In this document: positions 41,439 through 51,300 of the stretch, piece by piece
How positions within the stretch are numbered: position 1 is the stretch's first letter
Layout: each line of letters starts with the position of its first letter
NCBI RefSeq assembly: GCF_003248355.1
Contig: NZ_QKWY01000001.1
Coordinates: 1,322,001-1,386,000 of the forward strand
DNA: 64,000 nt
Direction of reading: 5' to 3'
DNA from: Streptomyces sp. AC1-42W
GTDB taxonomy: Bacteria; Actinomycetota; Actinomycetes; Streptomycetales; Streptomycetaceae
Program-made: the position numbers and the translations under genes
Notes under the pieces: generated by a model
Seen by the model: only the letters and a program-made list of their open reading frames with translations
Database searches by the model: none
What the model was told of the DNA's origin: nothing

Positions 41439-43274
41439 TCAGCGCAGTGCCTCGTGGAAGAACCCTATGGACGGGTCCTCCGGCGTGCCGATCAGCAGGG
41501 CGCGGTCCAACAGGCCGTTGTTGTGCTCGCAACTGGTCTCCGGCAGGAGCACGCAGGCGTGGCAGGCGGCCAGATTGATGCCGCCCACACCGCTGCCGGT
41601 GGACTCCACGCACAGTGGATCGGCCGAGCACCATTGGGCGCGACGCAGAGCCGAGTGCAGGGCGGGTTCCAGCCGGTCGGGCTCCCCCTGCGCGACCAGG
41701 CCGCCGAGGCTTCCGGCCGAGTCGCTGGTGGCCGTGCAGATGAGGAGTCCGGCCATCGACTCGTCCGCGTACAACCGCTCTCGGAGGGAGGCTGCCGGGT
41801 AACCGCCGTCCAGGCTCCACTCGTTGATCAGGGCGTGGGCCAGCGTGTGCAGGAGCACCATGCGGGCGTCCGCCGGGGAGTCGGGCACGTTCGCGGGGTC
41901 CTGGGCGCGCTCGCGCAGCATCCGGACATGGTTGGCGCGGATGCGGTCGGCACGGGCGGCCACGGCGGCACTGCGCGCCCAGTCGTCGAGGCGCTGTTCG
42001 TCCAGACGCAGGAAGACGCCCTCGCCCTGGACCTCCATGGCCGGCAGCCAGTCCATCGGGGCGAGCGACAGTGCCGCCTCATGGACGTCGGTGTGCGTCT
42101 CCGGTGTGTCGACGCGGGAGAACGCCTTCAGGGCACGCACCTCCCGCAGACGCTTGACCAGCATCGGCCCCGTCACCCCGTAGGGGGTCAGGATCGCTTC
42201 GGAGGAGCGGGGCGGCTCGCAGACGAACTGGTCCTCGTGGTCCGTCTCGCTCTCCGGCCGGCCCGCGACCAGCCGCTCGTACTCCTGCTTGCGCAGAGCG
42301 ACGTACGCGCTGTCGACGCCCTTGTCCTCCTCCTGCGGGTCGTCCTCGTGGTTCTCCGCCTCCAGAAGGGCCATGACCTTGTCCAGAGAGAACTCGTAGT
42401 CCTCCTGGAGCGTTAGGGCCTTCAGAAACCCAACCATCTCGCTGGGGTTGTCCTTCATCGTGCGGAGGTCGTCCCAGTACGCCCCCAGGCGGGCGGCGTG
42501 TCCGTCGCTCCACGGGGGGATGGACAGGGCCGTCCGCACGATGGGCTGCCAGGCGACGGACGAACCGCGCTGGAGCGTGCGCGGCTTCTCCCCGCAGTGC
42601 TCGGCGGGCGCGTTCCCCAGCCAGGGGCGGCGACCGTTGCAGTAGACCTTCAGGTCCGACAGCGCCGTGCGGCGGAACGCGCCCTCCATGGACACCTCCG
42701 GAATTCCGCAGGTGCAGGAGATGAGGATCGACCTGAGCGACGCGGTCTTGCCACTGGTGCGCAGCCGCAGCTCACCGCCGCACAGTCCGGCGTCGCCGTC
42801 CTGACGATTGTTGCGGTGCGCCCACTTCCAGTACGGGAAGTCCTCGATGTGTCCCTTGGGGCAGGCCATGACGAAGCGTGAGGGCACCAGTTCCTCGTGG
42901 CAGTCCCCGCATTCGTTCTTTCCCGGCGGGGAGTTGAACTGCCTGACGTGCTGGAGGGCATTGCAGCCGGGGCACGAGTGCCACAGGGGGAAACGGCGGA
43001 CGTGGACTCCGTCCTTGCTGGTGTCGTCGGACGCCGGCGGGAGACGGAAGAACTTCACGCCGAGGACACGGGCGAGCCGGTGTTCGTGGACGGTCGGCGC
43101 GTCGGTCATGTTCCACGAGTCGATGCCGCTCACCATGAACGACTCGTTGTCGACCGCGATCATCGAACCCACCCCGTAGGTGGTGATCATCTGGGCACGT
43201 CGCACCGAGCCACGTCGCGGGTAGCTGCGCTCGGGCGCGCCGGCCCGGCGGCGGCGGGCGGGGGGCGGGGTCAT
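41439..43274 (-). CDS. drmB: DrmB-family (DUF1998) DISARM component
   Basis: The 611-residue protein opens after a basic tail with SVRRAQMITTYGVGSMIAVD, the hallmark start of DrmB proteins. A zinc-binding region follows (CPGCNALQH at about residue 102, CGDCHEELVPSRFVMACPKG at about 121), and the C-terminal DUF1998 domain contains LLHTLAHALINEW, GLLICTATSDSAGSLGGL and the cysteine cluster INLAACHACVLLPETSCEH. DrmB is a core partner of DrmA in DISARM, which restricts incoming phage DNA. The ATG overlaps the DrmA stop by 4 bp. It is the last gene of a four-gene operon. No DrmC phospholipase-D nuclease follows. Confidence 0.88.
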   Translation of the reverse strand: MTPPPARRRRAGAPERSYPRRGSVRRAQMITTYGVGSMIAVDNESFMVSGIDSWNMTDAPTVHEHRLARVLGVKFFRLPPASDDTSKDGVHVRRFPLWHSCPGCNALQHVRQFNSPPGKNECGDCHEELVPSRFVMACPKGHIEDFPYWKWAHRNNRQDGDAGLCGGELRLRTSGKTASLRSILISCTCGIPEVSMEGAFRRTALSDLKVYCNGRRPWLGNAPAEHCGEKPRTLQRGSSVAWQPIVRTALSIPPWSDGHAARLGAYWDDLRTMKDNPSEMVGFLKALTLQEDYEFSLDKVMALLEAENHEDDPQEEDKGVDSAYVALRKQEYERLVAGRPESETDHEDQFVCEPPRSSEAILTPYGVTGPMLVKRLREVRALKAFSRVDTPETHTDVHEAALSLAPMDWLPAMEVQGEGVFLRLDEQRLDDWARSAAVAARADRIRANHVRMLRERAQDPANVPDSPADARMVLLHTLAHALINEWSLDGGYPAASLRERLYADESMAGLLICTATSDSAGSLGGLVAQGEPDRLEPALHSALRRAQWCSADPLCVESTGSGVGGINLAACHACVLLPETSCEHNNGLLDRALLIGTPEDPSIGFFHEALR

Positions 43275-46200
43275 CGGGATGCCTCCATGAACAGGGCGGA
43301 TTCGGCGTCGACGTCACGCAGGCTCCACAGGGTGGGCCACGCGTCCTCGTCCTCGCTGTCGAACGCGCGCAACAGGGACGGTGCGCGGTTGCCGCGTTTG
43401 GGTTCGTAGAGAAGGCCGCCGTTCGCCAAGGCCCTGTCCTCCCACTCTTCCACGAACTCGTCGAAGGCGTCTGCCGTCGCCCGGTACTCGTCCGGAGCGA
43501 CCGACTGCACGCGCGCGAGGAGCGCCGTGCGCACGACCTCCTCCAGTTCCGTACGGAACTCGTCGATGCGTCCGGCTCCGTCGTTCGGTGCCGCCGCCGG
43601 GATGAGGATGCGCGCCAGGGCGACGACCACCGCGTGCAGCCCCCGGTCGCGGGCGCGGGACGAGAAGGGCGTGACGCTGGTCGACTCGACCTCCCGGTAC
43701 AGCGCGGAGTGGAAGTGCTGGAAGCTCTCGTAGTGGGAACGGTCGCGGGACCGGGCGGAGTTCAGCATCACGGCGACGAGACCCGGATGGCGACGCCCGA
43801 CGCGGCTGGTCGCCTGGATGTACTCGGCGGTGGTCTGCGGCTGGCCCATCACCGCCATCAGCCCGAGCCGGTCCACGTCGACCCCGACCGAGATCATGTT
43901 CGTCGCCAGCAGGACGTCCACGGTGTCCGGATGGGGCAGGCGCCGCTCCAACTGCTTGAGCCGCTTCGGGATGTCGCTGGAGTTGGCCCGGCTCGTCAAC
44001 TCGGTCTGCTCCAGCACCTTGCGCCTGGGGAGGTCCCCGCGCGACGCCAGGTATCCGAGGTGCGCGTCGACGTCGTCGTGGACCTGGAGTTCGGCCGCGG
44101 CCAGCAGTCGGAGGCTGTTGAAGTAGCCGACGAGCGTCCAGTACGCGTCGCGCACCCCGTCGTCGGCATCGGCGAGCGCGGCCCGGTGCAGCAGGTTCGC
44201 GTAGGTGCGGACGAGAAGGGTCGACTGGCTGGTGCTCGGGGTGAGGAGCCCCACGTACAGCCTGCTCGCCTTGCGTTCCCTCGGGGTCTCCACCGCGAAC
44301 CAGGAGTCGCGGGCATCGATCCCGGCCGGGGGGAACTGCGCCACCTTGCGGTCGAAGAGCATCCTCCCCTGGTCCGAGGCACGACGGATCGTGGCCGTCG
44401 ACGCGATGACCTTCGGGCTGTCGGCCAGCAGGTCCACCGCGGTCTCGTACAGGCCGGTGAGCGTGCCGAGCGGGCCCGAGATGAGGTGCAACTCGTCCTG
44501 GACGATCAGTTCCGGGGGCGGGGTGCCGTCCGCGCGGTCCCGGTTGAAGAGGGCCGCGGTCTGCACCCGCCACGGCATCGCCGCGAACTTGTCGACGGTG
44601 GCGATCACCAGGGTGGGCCGGGCGTCGTAGACGGCCTCGTCGACGAGATGGACCGGCAGGCCGTCGCGGAAGTCGCACCAGTCGTCGGGGCAGCGGACGT
44701 GCATCCGCTTGGCGTCCTCGTCGACCTCGTACTGATAGGCGTCCAGACGGGTGCCGCACCAGGGACAGGCGTGCAGCTGTACGGGGTTGCGTTCCTGGAG
44801 GTCCTTCTCCTTGCGCAGCTCGACCAGGCTCTTCTCCGCGTCCGCGAGTCGGTTGGGGGTGGCGGACTGGCCGACCCACATGCCGATCGAGATCGGCTCC
44901 GTGCCGAGCGCCTCCTCGCTGTCGAGCCGGAGACGTTCCATGGCGCAGATCAGGGCCGCGGCACGCTCGAACTGCTGGAGGGTCAGCAGCCGCAGGGTGT
45001 AGCGCATGAGTACGGTGACGCCGGCGCCCCGCTCCTTCAGCCGCAGGCGGCGCAGGAACGTGGTGAACGCGATGAGGCCGAGGTACGCCTCGGTCTTGCC
45101 ACCACCGGTGGGGAACCAGAGCAGGTCCGCCACCGCCCGGTCCTCGTGGTTCGGGTCGACGATGCCTTCCAGGCAGAGCAGCACGAAGGAGATCTGGAAC
45201 GGCCGCCACCGCCCGACGGTCTCGTCGGGTGCTCCCTCGCGTCCGTTCCGCACCCACTCGCTCCGGGCGCGCTGGTGGGCCATGGCGCGATTGGCGAGCC
45301 GGAAGGCCCGCATCGCGTCCGGGTTCTCGCCGAGCACCCGAATGCCCCGGCGCATGCGGGCGTGGGCCGCGCGGCACTGCTCGATCCGCTCCCGCGCGGG
45401 AGCCTCGTACGGCGTGTCCCGGAAGCCCTCCGCCTCCTTCTCCGTGCGATCGATCCACTGCGCGTAGTCGGCCATCAGGTTGTTCAGCGCGGCCAGGACC
45501 TCGTTCTCCGGGCGGGTCGCCAGGCCGTGCATGGTGAGGGCGGAGTCGTCGATGTCCGGGTTCGAATCGGTCAGCAGGACTTCGTGGGCCGGCAGGAACT
45601 GGGTGCGTACGGCCGTGATCGCGGCGGGCGCGTGGTCCGGTGTGCCGATGGCCGGAGGGGTCCAGTCCCACTCCGCCGAGCAGCCGTGACCCATGGCGAA
45701 GGTGGGCGCGTGCCGGTGGAGCAGGCGGCTCGTCGCCACCTCGGGGTCGTTCGCGCGACGGCCGGCGGGGCGCTCCACGAAGGCGCGCACCCCCGTCGGC
45801 GTGGTCACGGTGAGACGGGGCTGGTAGAGGCAGTGCGCGTCCTGGAGTTCGCGCTCGCTCACCGTCTCGGTGTTGACCAGGGTGACGGTGACCGTGACCG
45901 TGCCGGCGGCCGGCGGACGTACGAAGACCTCGATGCCCGCGCCTTCGCCCAGGGACTTACGGTGCTGCTCGGGGACGGTGACGTCGATCGTCATCGGTTC
46001 CAGGTCCAGGGCCCGCCGACGCCAGTGCTCCCGCTGGTCCGAGGTGCTGCGGGCCTCCGCCCGCTTGGCGGAGGTGGCGCGCCCCTCGGGATCGACCGGG
46101 TCGTACCTCGCGGCCTCCGTGTGCACGACGATGCTCGACGCGACCGAGGGGTCGACGGCGAAGGTGATCCCCATGGACGACGGGCGGCGGTCCCCCGTAC

Positions 46201-46486
46201 CGGCGGTGCCGAGATCCGGGGTCGACTCCTCGACGTCCCGGCTTCCGCGCAGGAGCGGGGCCTCGTCCAGTCCTTCGGTCTCCGCCTCGTCGTCGCTGCG
46301 AGCCTGCTCCGCCTCCCGGTTCGCGGGCCGGGGGAACAGCACCCCGACGGGGTACGCCGTGACCGGCGGGTCCTGGGTCAGGATCTCGTCGGGGGCGCCG
46401 GGGCCCATGAGGTCCCGGCGCAGCTGATCGACGAGTTCCTCCCGTACGGCGTAGTGCGCGGCGTGCGGGTTCGACGCGTTGCTCAT
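43271..46486 (-). CDS. drmA: DrmA-type DISARM helicase
   Basis: The 1071-residue SF2-like helicase has Walker A LWFPTGGGKTEAYLG (about residue 459), a DExx-like box LIVQDELHLISGP (about 665), STATIRRA and a C-terminal helicase half with TNMISVGVDVDRLGLM and YIQATSRVGRRHPG (about 896). Between the motifs a zinc-binding insert (ACPWCGTRL, VRCPDDWC) lies at about 577-600. The first about 380 residues are family-specific. Order and motifs fit DrmA. The ATG overlaps the SF1 helicase stop and its stop overlaps DrmB, so all are co-translated. It should translocate on and unwind or load onto phage DNA. Confidence 0.87.
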   Translation of the reverse strand: MSNASNPHAAHYAVREELVDQLRRDLMGPGAPDEILTQDPPVTAYPVGVLFPRPANREAEQARSDDEAETEGLDEAPLLRGSRDVEESTPDLGTAGTGDRRPSSMGITFAVDPSVASSIVVHTEAARYDPVDPEGRATSAKRAEARSTSDQREHWRRRALDLEPMTIDVTVPEQHRKSLGEGAGIEVFVRPPAAGTVTVTVTLVNTETVSERELQDAHCLYQPRLTVTTPTGVRAFVERPAGRRANDPEVATSRLLHRHAPTFAMGHGCSAEWDWTPPAIGTPDHAPAAITAVRTQFLPAHEVLLTDSNPDIDDSALTMHGLATRPENEVLAALNNLMADYAQWIDRTEKEAEGFRDTPYEAPARERIEQCRAAHARMRRGIRVLGENPDAMRAFRLANRAMAHQRARSEWVRNGREGAPDETVGRWRPFQISFVLLCLEGIVDPNHEDRAVADLLWFPTGGGKTEAYLGLIAFTTFLRRLRLKERGAGVTVLMRYTLRLLTLQQFERAAALICAMERLRLDSEEALGTEPISIGMWVGQSATPNRLADAEKSLVELRKEKDLQERNPVQLHACPWCGTRLDAYQYEVDEDAKRMHVRCPDDWCDFRDGLPVHLVDEAVYDARPTLVIATVDKFAAMPWRVQTAALFNRDRADGTPPPELIVQDELHLISGPLGTLTGLYETAVDLLADSPKVIASTATIRRASDQGRMLFDRKVAQFPPAGIDARDSWFAVETPRERKASRLYVGLLTPSTSQSTLLVRTYANLLHRAALADADDGVRDAYWTLVGYFNSLRLLAAAELQVHDDVDAHLGYLASRGDLPRRKVLEQTELTSRANSSDIPKRLKQLERRLPHPDTVDVLLATNMISVGVDVDRLGLMAVMGQPQTTAEYIQATSRVGRRHPGLVAVMLNSARSRDRSHYESFQHFHSALYREVESTSVTPFSSRARDRGLHAVVVALARILIPAAAPNDGAGRIDEFRTELEEVVRTALLARVQSVAPDEYRATADAFDEFVEEWEDRALANGGLLYEPKRGNRAPSLLRAFDSEDEDAWPTLWSLRDVDAESALFMEASR

Positions 46487-48396
46487 CGGTCGTTCTCCTC
46501 ATGTGTGTGCGCGTCGGTCCACCGGTGACGGCCCAGCCCTGACAGCCGGGGGACCATCCACAGCCCGTGCTCGCCGAGACCCGCGCGGGCGCCGGACGCG
46601 GTGCTGCCCGCGACGGTCTCCAGACAGTCGACGCGGAAGCCCTCGATGCACGTGGGCCAGGTGACGTCCCAGGTCTTGTTGATCTTGAGCGAGGTGTACA
46701 GGTCCTGCCGGAACCGCTCCGAGACGACGGCGATCGGACAGTCCCCGTGGAAGACCGTGTACGGCGGGCTCTCGTCCGAGGCCAGGGGCATCGCGTGCTG
46801 CAGGCGCAGTTCCAGCGCGTCCCCGGCGACGACGGACGCGGCCAGGTACTCCTGCAGTGCCCCGGCGTCGTGCTCGAAGCCGTCGGTGCCCGGCGGGTGC
46901 TCGCGGGAGACGTCCGGGCCCGCGGCCGAGATGCCGTGGCGCTGGTACGACTTCCAACCACCGAGGTACAACCGGCCGGTGCGCCGGTCCTTGCGGATCA
47001 GGGCGGTCTCCGGCGCGTCGAGGCGGAACAGGTCGTCCCTGGGGCGCGTCATCGCGACATAGAGGGCTCGGGCCTCCGCGGCGGGGTCGATGTGGGTGTG
47101 CTGCTTGCGCAGCTCGGCCATCGAGGCGGGCTCGACCACGATCACCCGGTCGAATTCGAGCCCCTTGGCCCGGTGCACGGTCGACACCACGAGATCGGCC
47201 GGTTCGACCGCCGCCAGGTCGTCGGGGAACCGGCCCTGCGCCACCGCCCGCCGGACGGCGGACACGTCCAGCAGCCCCCTGGGCGCCCCCGCCGCGCCGC
47301 GCAGCGACCGCCAGATCCTCGTCCGGTCCCCGACCGGGGCGAGCGGCCCCGAGAGGAGCAGCTCCTGGAAGCGGTCCTCCGTCAGGGTCGTGGAACCCGT
47401 GCCGCGCAGCACCGCGGCCACCCAAGCCGGCACCGGCCGGTCCTGGAGGTCCCGCTGGAGCCGGTGGCGCACACCGCGGGCGAACAGGGTCTCCGACAGC
47501 ACCAGGGCCTGCCGGTTGTCCCGGCAGAGGATCGCGCACGTTCCCCGGAAATCTCTCAGGGAGCCGATGGTGAAGGCGTCGTCGACGGCTCCGAACGACG
47601 GACAGGTGCGCAGGAGGTCGGTCAGCTCGCGATGGATGTCCTCGCCCGCGGCCGCCGCCGCCGACGTCTCGGACGGCAGTCGCTGGAGCGAGCCGCCCAG
47701 CGGCAGCGCGAGACCCGCCTCCGGCGTGCGCGCCCGGAAGTTGCCGGACAGGTGGAGCTCCACCAGATCGTCCGGGTAGGAGGCACGGAGCCAGTCGAAG
47801 AAGTAGTTCGTCTCCGCGGCGCGCGCGTCCTCGTCGGACACCTGGAAGCCGTAGATCGCCTGCGCCCCGTCACCGACCGCGGTGAAGCCGCAGTCGTCCT
47901 GGAACCGGTCGAGGAGCGTCTCCACCATGTCGCGCCGATCACCGACCAGGTCCTGGACCTCGTCGATCACGACATGGGCGGGGGCGCCCTGCTCACTCTC
48001 CTCCACGGCACCCCGCAGGATCGCCTCCGTGGCCTCACCGATCTGCTCGTCGAAGCGCAGCGCGCCCCAGTCCCGGTCGGGCTGCTCGGCGCGCAGTACG
48101 GCGTACGCCCAGGAGTCGAAGGTCTGCACCCGGACCCGGCGGGCCGTGCGGGCGTGGAGCGCGATCCGTTCCCGCAGCTCCCGCACGGCGGCCCTGGAGA
48201 AGCTGAGCACCAGGATCTCGCGCGCCTCCAGCGCGTCCTCCTCGTCGCTCATGAGCGCGTCGAGCCGGCGGACGAGCGTGTGCGTCTTGCCGGAGCCGGC
48301 GCCCGCCGTCACCAGGAGCCGGGTGTCCCAGGGCTGCTCGACGACGGCCCGCTGCTCCGGGGTGAGGGGAGGGCTGTCGAGGTAGGTCTCGGTCAC
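46483..48396 (-). CDS. UvrD/REP-like SF1 helicase in the DISARM-like operon
   Basis: The 637-residue protein starts at GTG 48396, overlapping the preceding gene as GTGA. SF1 motifs: Q-motif LTPEQRAVVEQ, Walker A VTAGAGSGKTHTLV (about residue 34), motif Ia VLSFSRAAVRELRER, Walker B HVVIDEVQDLVGDRR (about 148), motif III VGDGAQAIYGFQ, motif V STVHRAKGLEFDRVIV, motif VI ALYVAMTRPRDDLF. A C-terminal extension of about 150 residues is not recognised and shows no clear nuclease motif. An SF1 helicase is not part of the described DISARM gene sets, so this is an added component. Confidence 0.87.
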   Translation of the reverse strand: MTETYLDSPPLTPEQRAVVEQPWDTRLLVTAGAGSGKTHTLVRRLDALMSDEEDALEAREILVLSFSRAAVRELRERIALHARTARRVRVQTFDSWAYAVLRAEQPDRDWGALRFDEQIGEATEAILRGAVEESEQGAPAHVVIDEVQDLVGDRRDMVETLLDRFQDDCGFTAVGDGAQAIYGFQVSDEDARAAETNYFFDWLRASYPDDLVELHLSGNFRARTPEAGLALPLGGSLQRLPSETSAAAAAGEDIHRELTDLLRTCPSFGAVDDAFTIGSLRDFRGTCAILCRDNRQALVLSETLFARGVRHRLQRDLQDRPVPAWVAAVLRGTGSTTLTEDRFQELLLSGPLAPVGDRTRIWRSLRGAAGAPRGLLDVSAVRRAVAQGRFPDDLAAVEPADLVVSTVHRAKGLEFDRVIVVEPASMAELRKQHTHIDPAAEARALYVAMTRPRDDLFRLDAPETALIRKDRRTGRLYLGGWKSYQRHGISAAGPDVSREHPPGTDGFEHDAGALQEYLAASVVAGDALELRLQHAMPLASDESPPYTVFHGDCPIAVVSERFRQDLYTSLKINKTWDVTWPTCIEGFRVDCLETVAGSTASGARAGLGEHGLWMVPRLSGLGRHRWTDAHTHEENDR

Positions 48397-51300
48397 TTGG
48401 CGCTCCACAGGTGCTCGAACCGGGTGAAGGCGAGCGCCTTGTCGTAGTTCGTGATGTTGTCCCGGACGTTGAGGATCAGGCACTCCTCCTCGCCACCGTT
48501 CCGGGGCCCGCGCAGGCCGCGGCCGATCATCTGCTGGTAGACGTTCGGACTGTACGTGGGCCGGGTGATGACGACGGCCCTGGTCGCCGGGGCGTCGAAG
48601 CCCTGGGTCAGGACGCCGTAGTTCGTCAGGACCCGCACCCGACCGCGTCGGAAGGCGTCGATGCTGTTCCGACGCTCTCCCGTGGAGGTGGCCGAGTCGA
48701 CCGAGGCGGCGGTGATGCCCAGTCCCTTCAGCTTCGCCGCGAGGACCTTGGCGTGCGCGACGGACGTCGCGAAGACGAGCACGGGCCAGTCGTCCGGCAT
48801 GGCGCGGATCTCTTCGAGGATGCGCTTGTTGCGGTCCTGGTCGTCGGCGAGGCGCTGCTCGGCGGCCTTCGACAGCAGGCTCATCCGGTCGGCGCGTGTC
48901 TTCTCCTCCTGGGTCAGCTCGATGGTGCCGCCGGGCAGCTCCCGGTGCGCGACCTTCGCCAGCATGCCCAGTTCCTGCAGCTCCGCGTACGGGTCGCCGG
49001 ACGGGAAGACCCCGTCGTCGAGCCGGGTGGCACCGAACCGCTGGACGAGGCGCTTGGTCTCGACGTCGTTGGTGTTGCGGAACGGGGTGGCGGTGAGCCC
49101 GAGCAGATGGCGCTTCGTCTCGTGCGCCGTCAGCCCCAGGTGCGCCAGGATCTCGGTGTACTGCGGCGAGATGGCGACGTGCGCCTCGTCGACGATGACC
49201 AGGGCGGCATCGCGCAGCCAGCCGTAGGTCTCGGTGTGCAGACAGTTGCGGAGCTTGGCGTCGGTGGCGACGACCAGGTGCGGGCGGTCCGTGACCGGCC
49301 CGGCCTCGTTGGTCGTCCACAGCCGGCTGATCGTGAGCGGGGTCTCGGCCCCCACCTTCGACCAGACGAAGCTCCAGCTCTGCACGGCCTGCTCGCACAG
49401 CTCCTCGGTCTGGGCGATCCACAGGATGGGGCCGCTCAGCTCGCCCATCTGCTTGACCCAGCGGATCACGGCCTCCGCCGCGACCCGCGTCTTGCCCGCA
49501 CCGGTGGGCAGCGACAGCATCCCGCGCTGCGGGGTGAGGCGATCGAGCATGGCGAACACCTTCGCCGCCAACCGCTCCTGGTAGTCGTGCAGACGCGGGA
49601 ACTCCGTCGGACCCGGCACCTCGATCCGGGGCGGCAACGACGGGGTGCGCGCACCGGCGAAGGAGGCGGGGAAACCGAACTCCGAGACGAACTTCACGGC
49701 CGCGGACGACCCGGTGAAGCCGGAGGGGGCATGGGTCGGGTAGGCCGCCTGCAGATCCCTGACGTGCATCTGCAGCACCCCGTCGCCGTGCGCGTCGTAC
49801 GCCAGACGCGCGATGCGGCGCGAGGACGGCTCATCGCCCCCGGGCTCCGGCGGCTCACTCTCCAGCAGGCCCGGCGGGAGACCGGCGCGCAAAGCCGTCG
49901 CGCCGATCAGCAACTCCAGCTTCTCGTCCACACCGCTCGCCTCGCGGACGCGTCGCAGGGTCGCCTGCAACTCCTGGTCGGCCTCCTGTCGGGCCTGCGC
50001 TTCGAGAACGGCCCGGCACCCGGACTCCTTGAGCCCCCAGCGCAGTTCGCGGTCGACGGCGACCAGGGTCGCGAGACGGTCCAGGGAGTCCGGCACCAGG
50101 ACGGTCGTGCCCTGCACCGCGCTGTCGAGCGGGGTGGTGGCGGACCCGCGGGGCGTACGCAGCACCTCTTCCAGCTCCGAGCAGCGCAGGAGGAGCTGGT
50201 TGTTCACGGTGGAGCCCAGGCGTTGGCGAAGCGTCGGGAACTCGTCCTTCAGGAGGACGGCCTCACCGACCGCGACATGACGGATCTCCTTGCTGATGAC
50301 GTCGGCATGCCGCAGCATCCCCCAGGTGCCGACCAGCAGTTCGGCGTCCTCGGCACTTCCCGCGAACAGCGCCGGGATCTGTTCGGCACGCAGCGCGCGG
50401 TACTCGGCCTCGGTCGCGGCGACGGCGATCTCGCCGTCCTCGCGGGTGCCCCACTCCGCGCCCACCCGGCAGCGGGTGAGCTGGTTCGGGAACTCCACTC
50501 CGAGCCGGGTCAGCAGCACATAGGTGCGCCCGACGAAGGCGTCGTCCTCGCTGGTGAGGAGCTGTTCGAGAAGGCGGTCCCACTGGGTGGCCGGAACCTT
50601 GTCCACGACCACGGGAAGGTGCAGCTTGCGGGCCTTCTCCGCGCTGATGTCGGCGACGGGCAGCACATCCGCGTACGCGTGCAGTTGGGGGCCGACGGCG
50701 CTCGCGAGCGGCACGATGCCCTGTGAGGTGGACACACGTCCGTATCGGTGCAGCATCCAGCGCAGTGGCGAGTAGATCACCTTGCGGGTCGATGCCTGGA
50801 CACCGACCCGCAGGGTCCAGGTGTCGATGACACTGTCGTCGGGCAGCGCCTTGACGAAGGCCGCGCGGCCCTCGTCCGAGAGCAGTTCCAGCAGGTGGAG
50901 GGGGCCGCCGACGGGGGAGCCCTCCAGCTTGATCCGGGAAGGCTGGGGGCGTGGGGCGTCACTGCTCAGCGTCCTGCAGTAGCTGTCGTACATCGCGGCC
51001 CGGTAGTCCTCGAACCACGACTCGTCGGACGGCCTGTGCCCGTGCGTGGGGCGGTCCCGCATGCCGAACTCGCGCAGCACGCGCAGGTCGTCCGAGTGGA
51101 AGGACGGGTCCACGGCGACCGACGCGTCCCTGGAGCCGTCGCCCGGCACGACCGGGCCCGGCAGCAGACACTCCCGCATCCGGTGGAACCGCCCGTCCGC
51201 GGTCCGCACGAACAGGGTGTCCGACGGGTCGGGCACCCGGGCCGTCACCTCGCCGCCGACCCGGCTGCCGCCCGCGCTGTGGAACAGCTCCCAGAAGCGG

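Noticed and set aside
43634..46528. Plus-strand 964-codon open frame opposite the DrmA gene
   Set aside because: Antisense shadow; the minus strand carries clear helicase motifs.
46483..49422. Treating the SF1 helicase frame as a 979-residue protein
   Set aside because: The extension overlaps the helicase half of the sacsin fusion and is shadow; the GTGA overlap at 48393-48396 marks the start.
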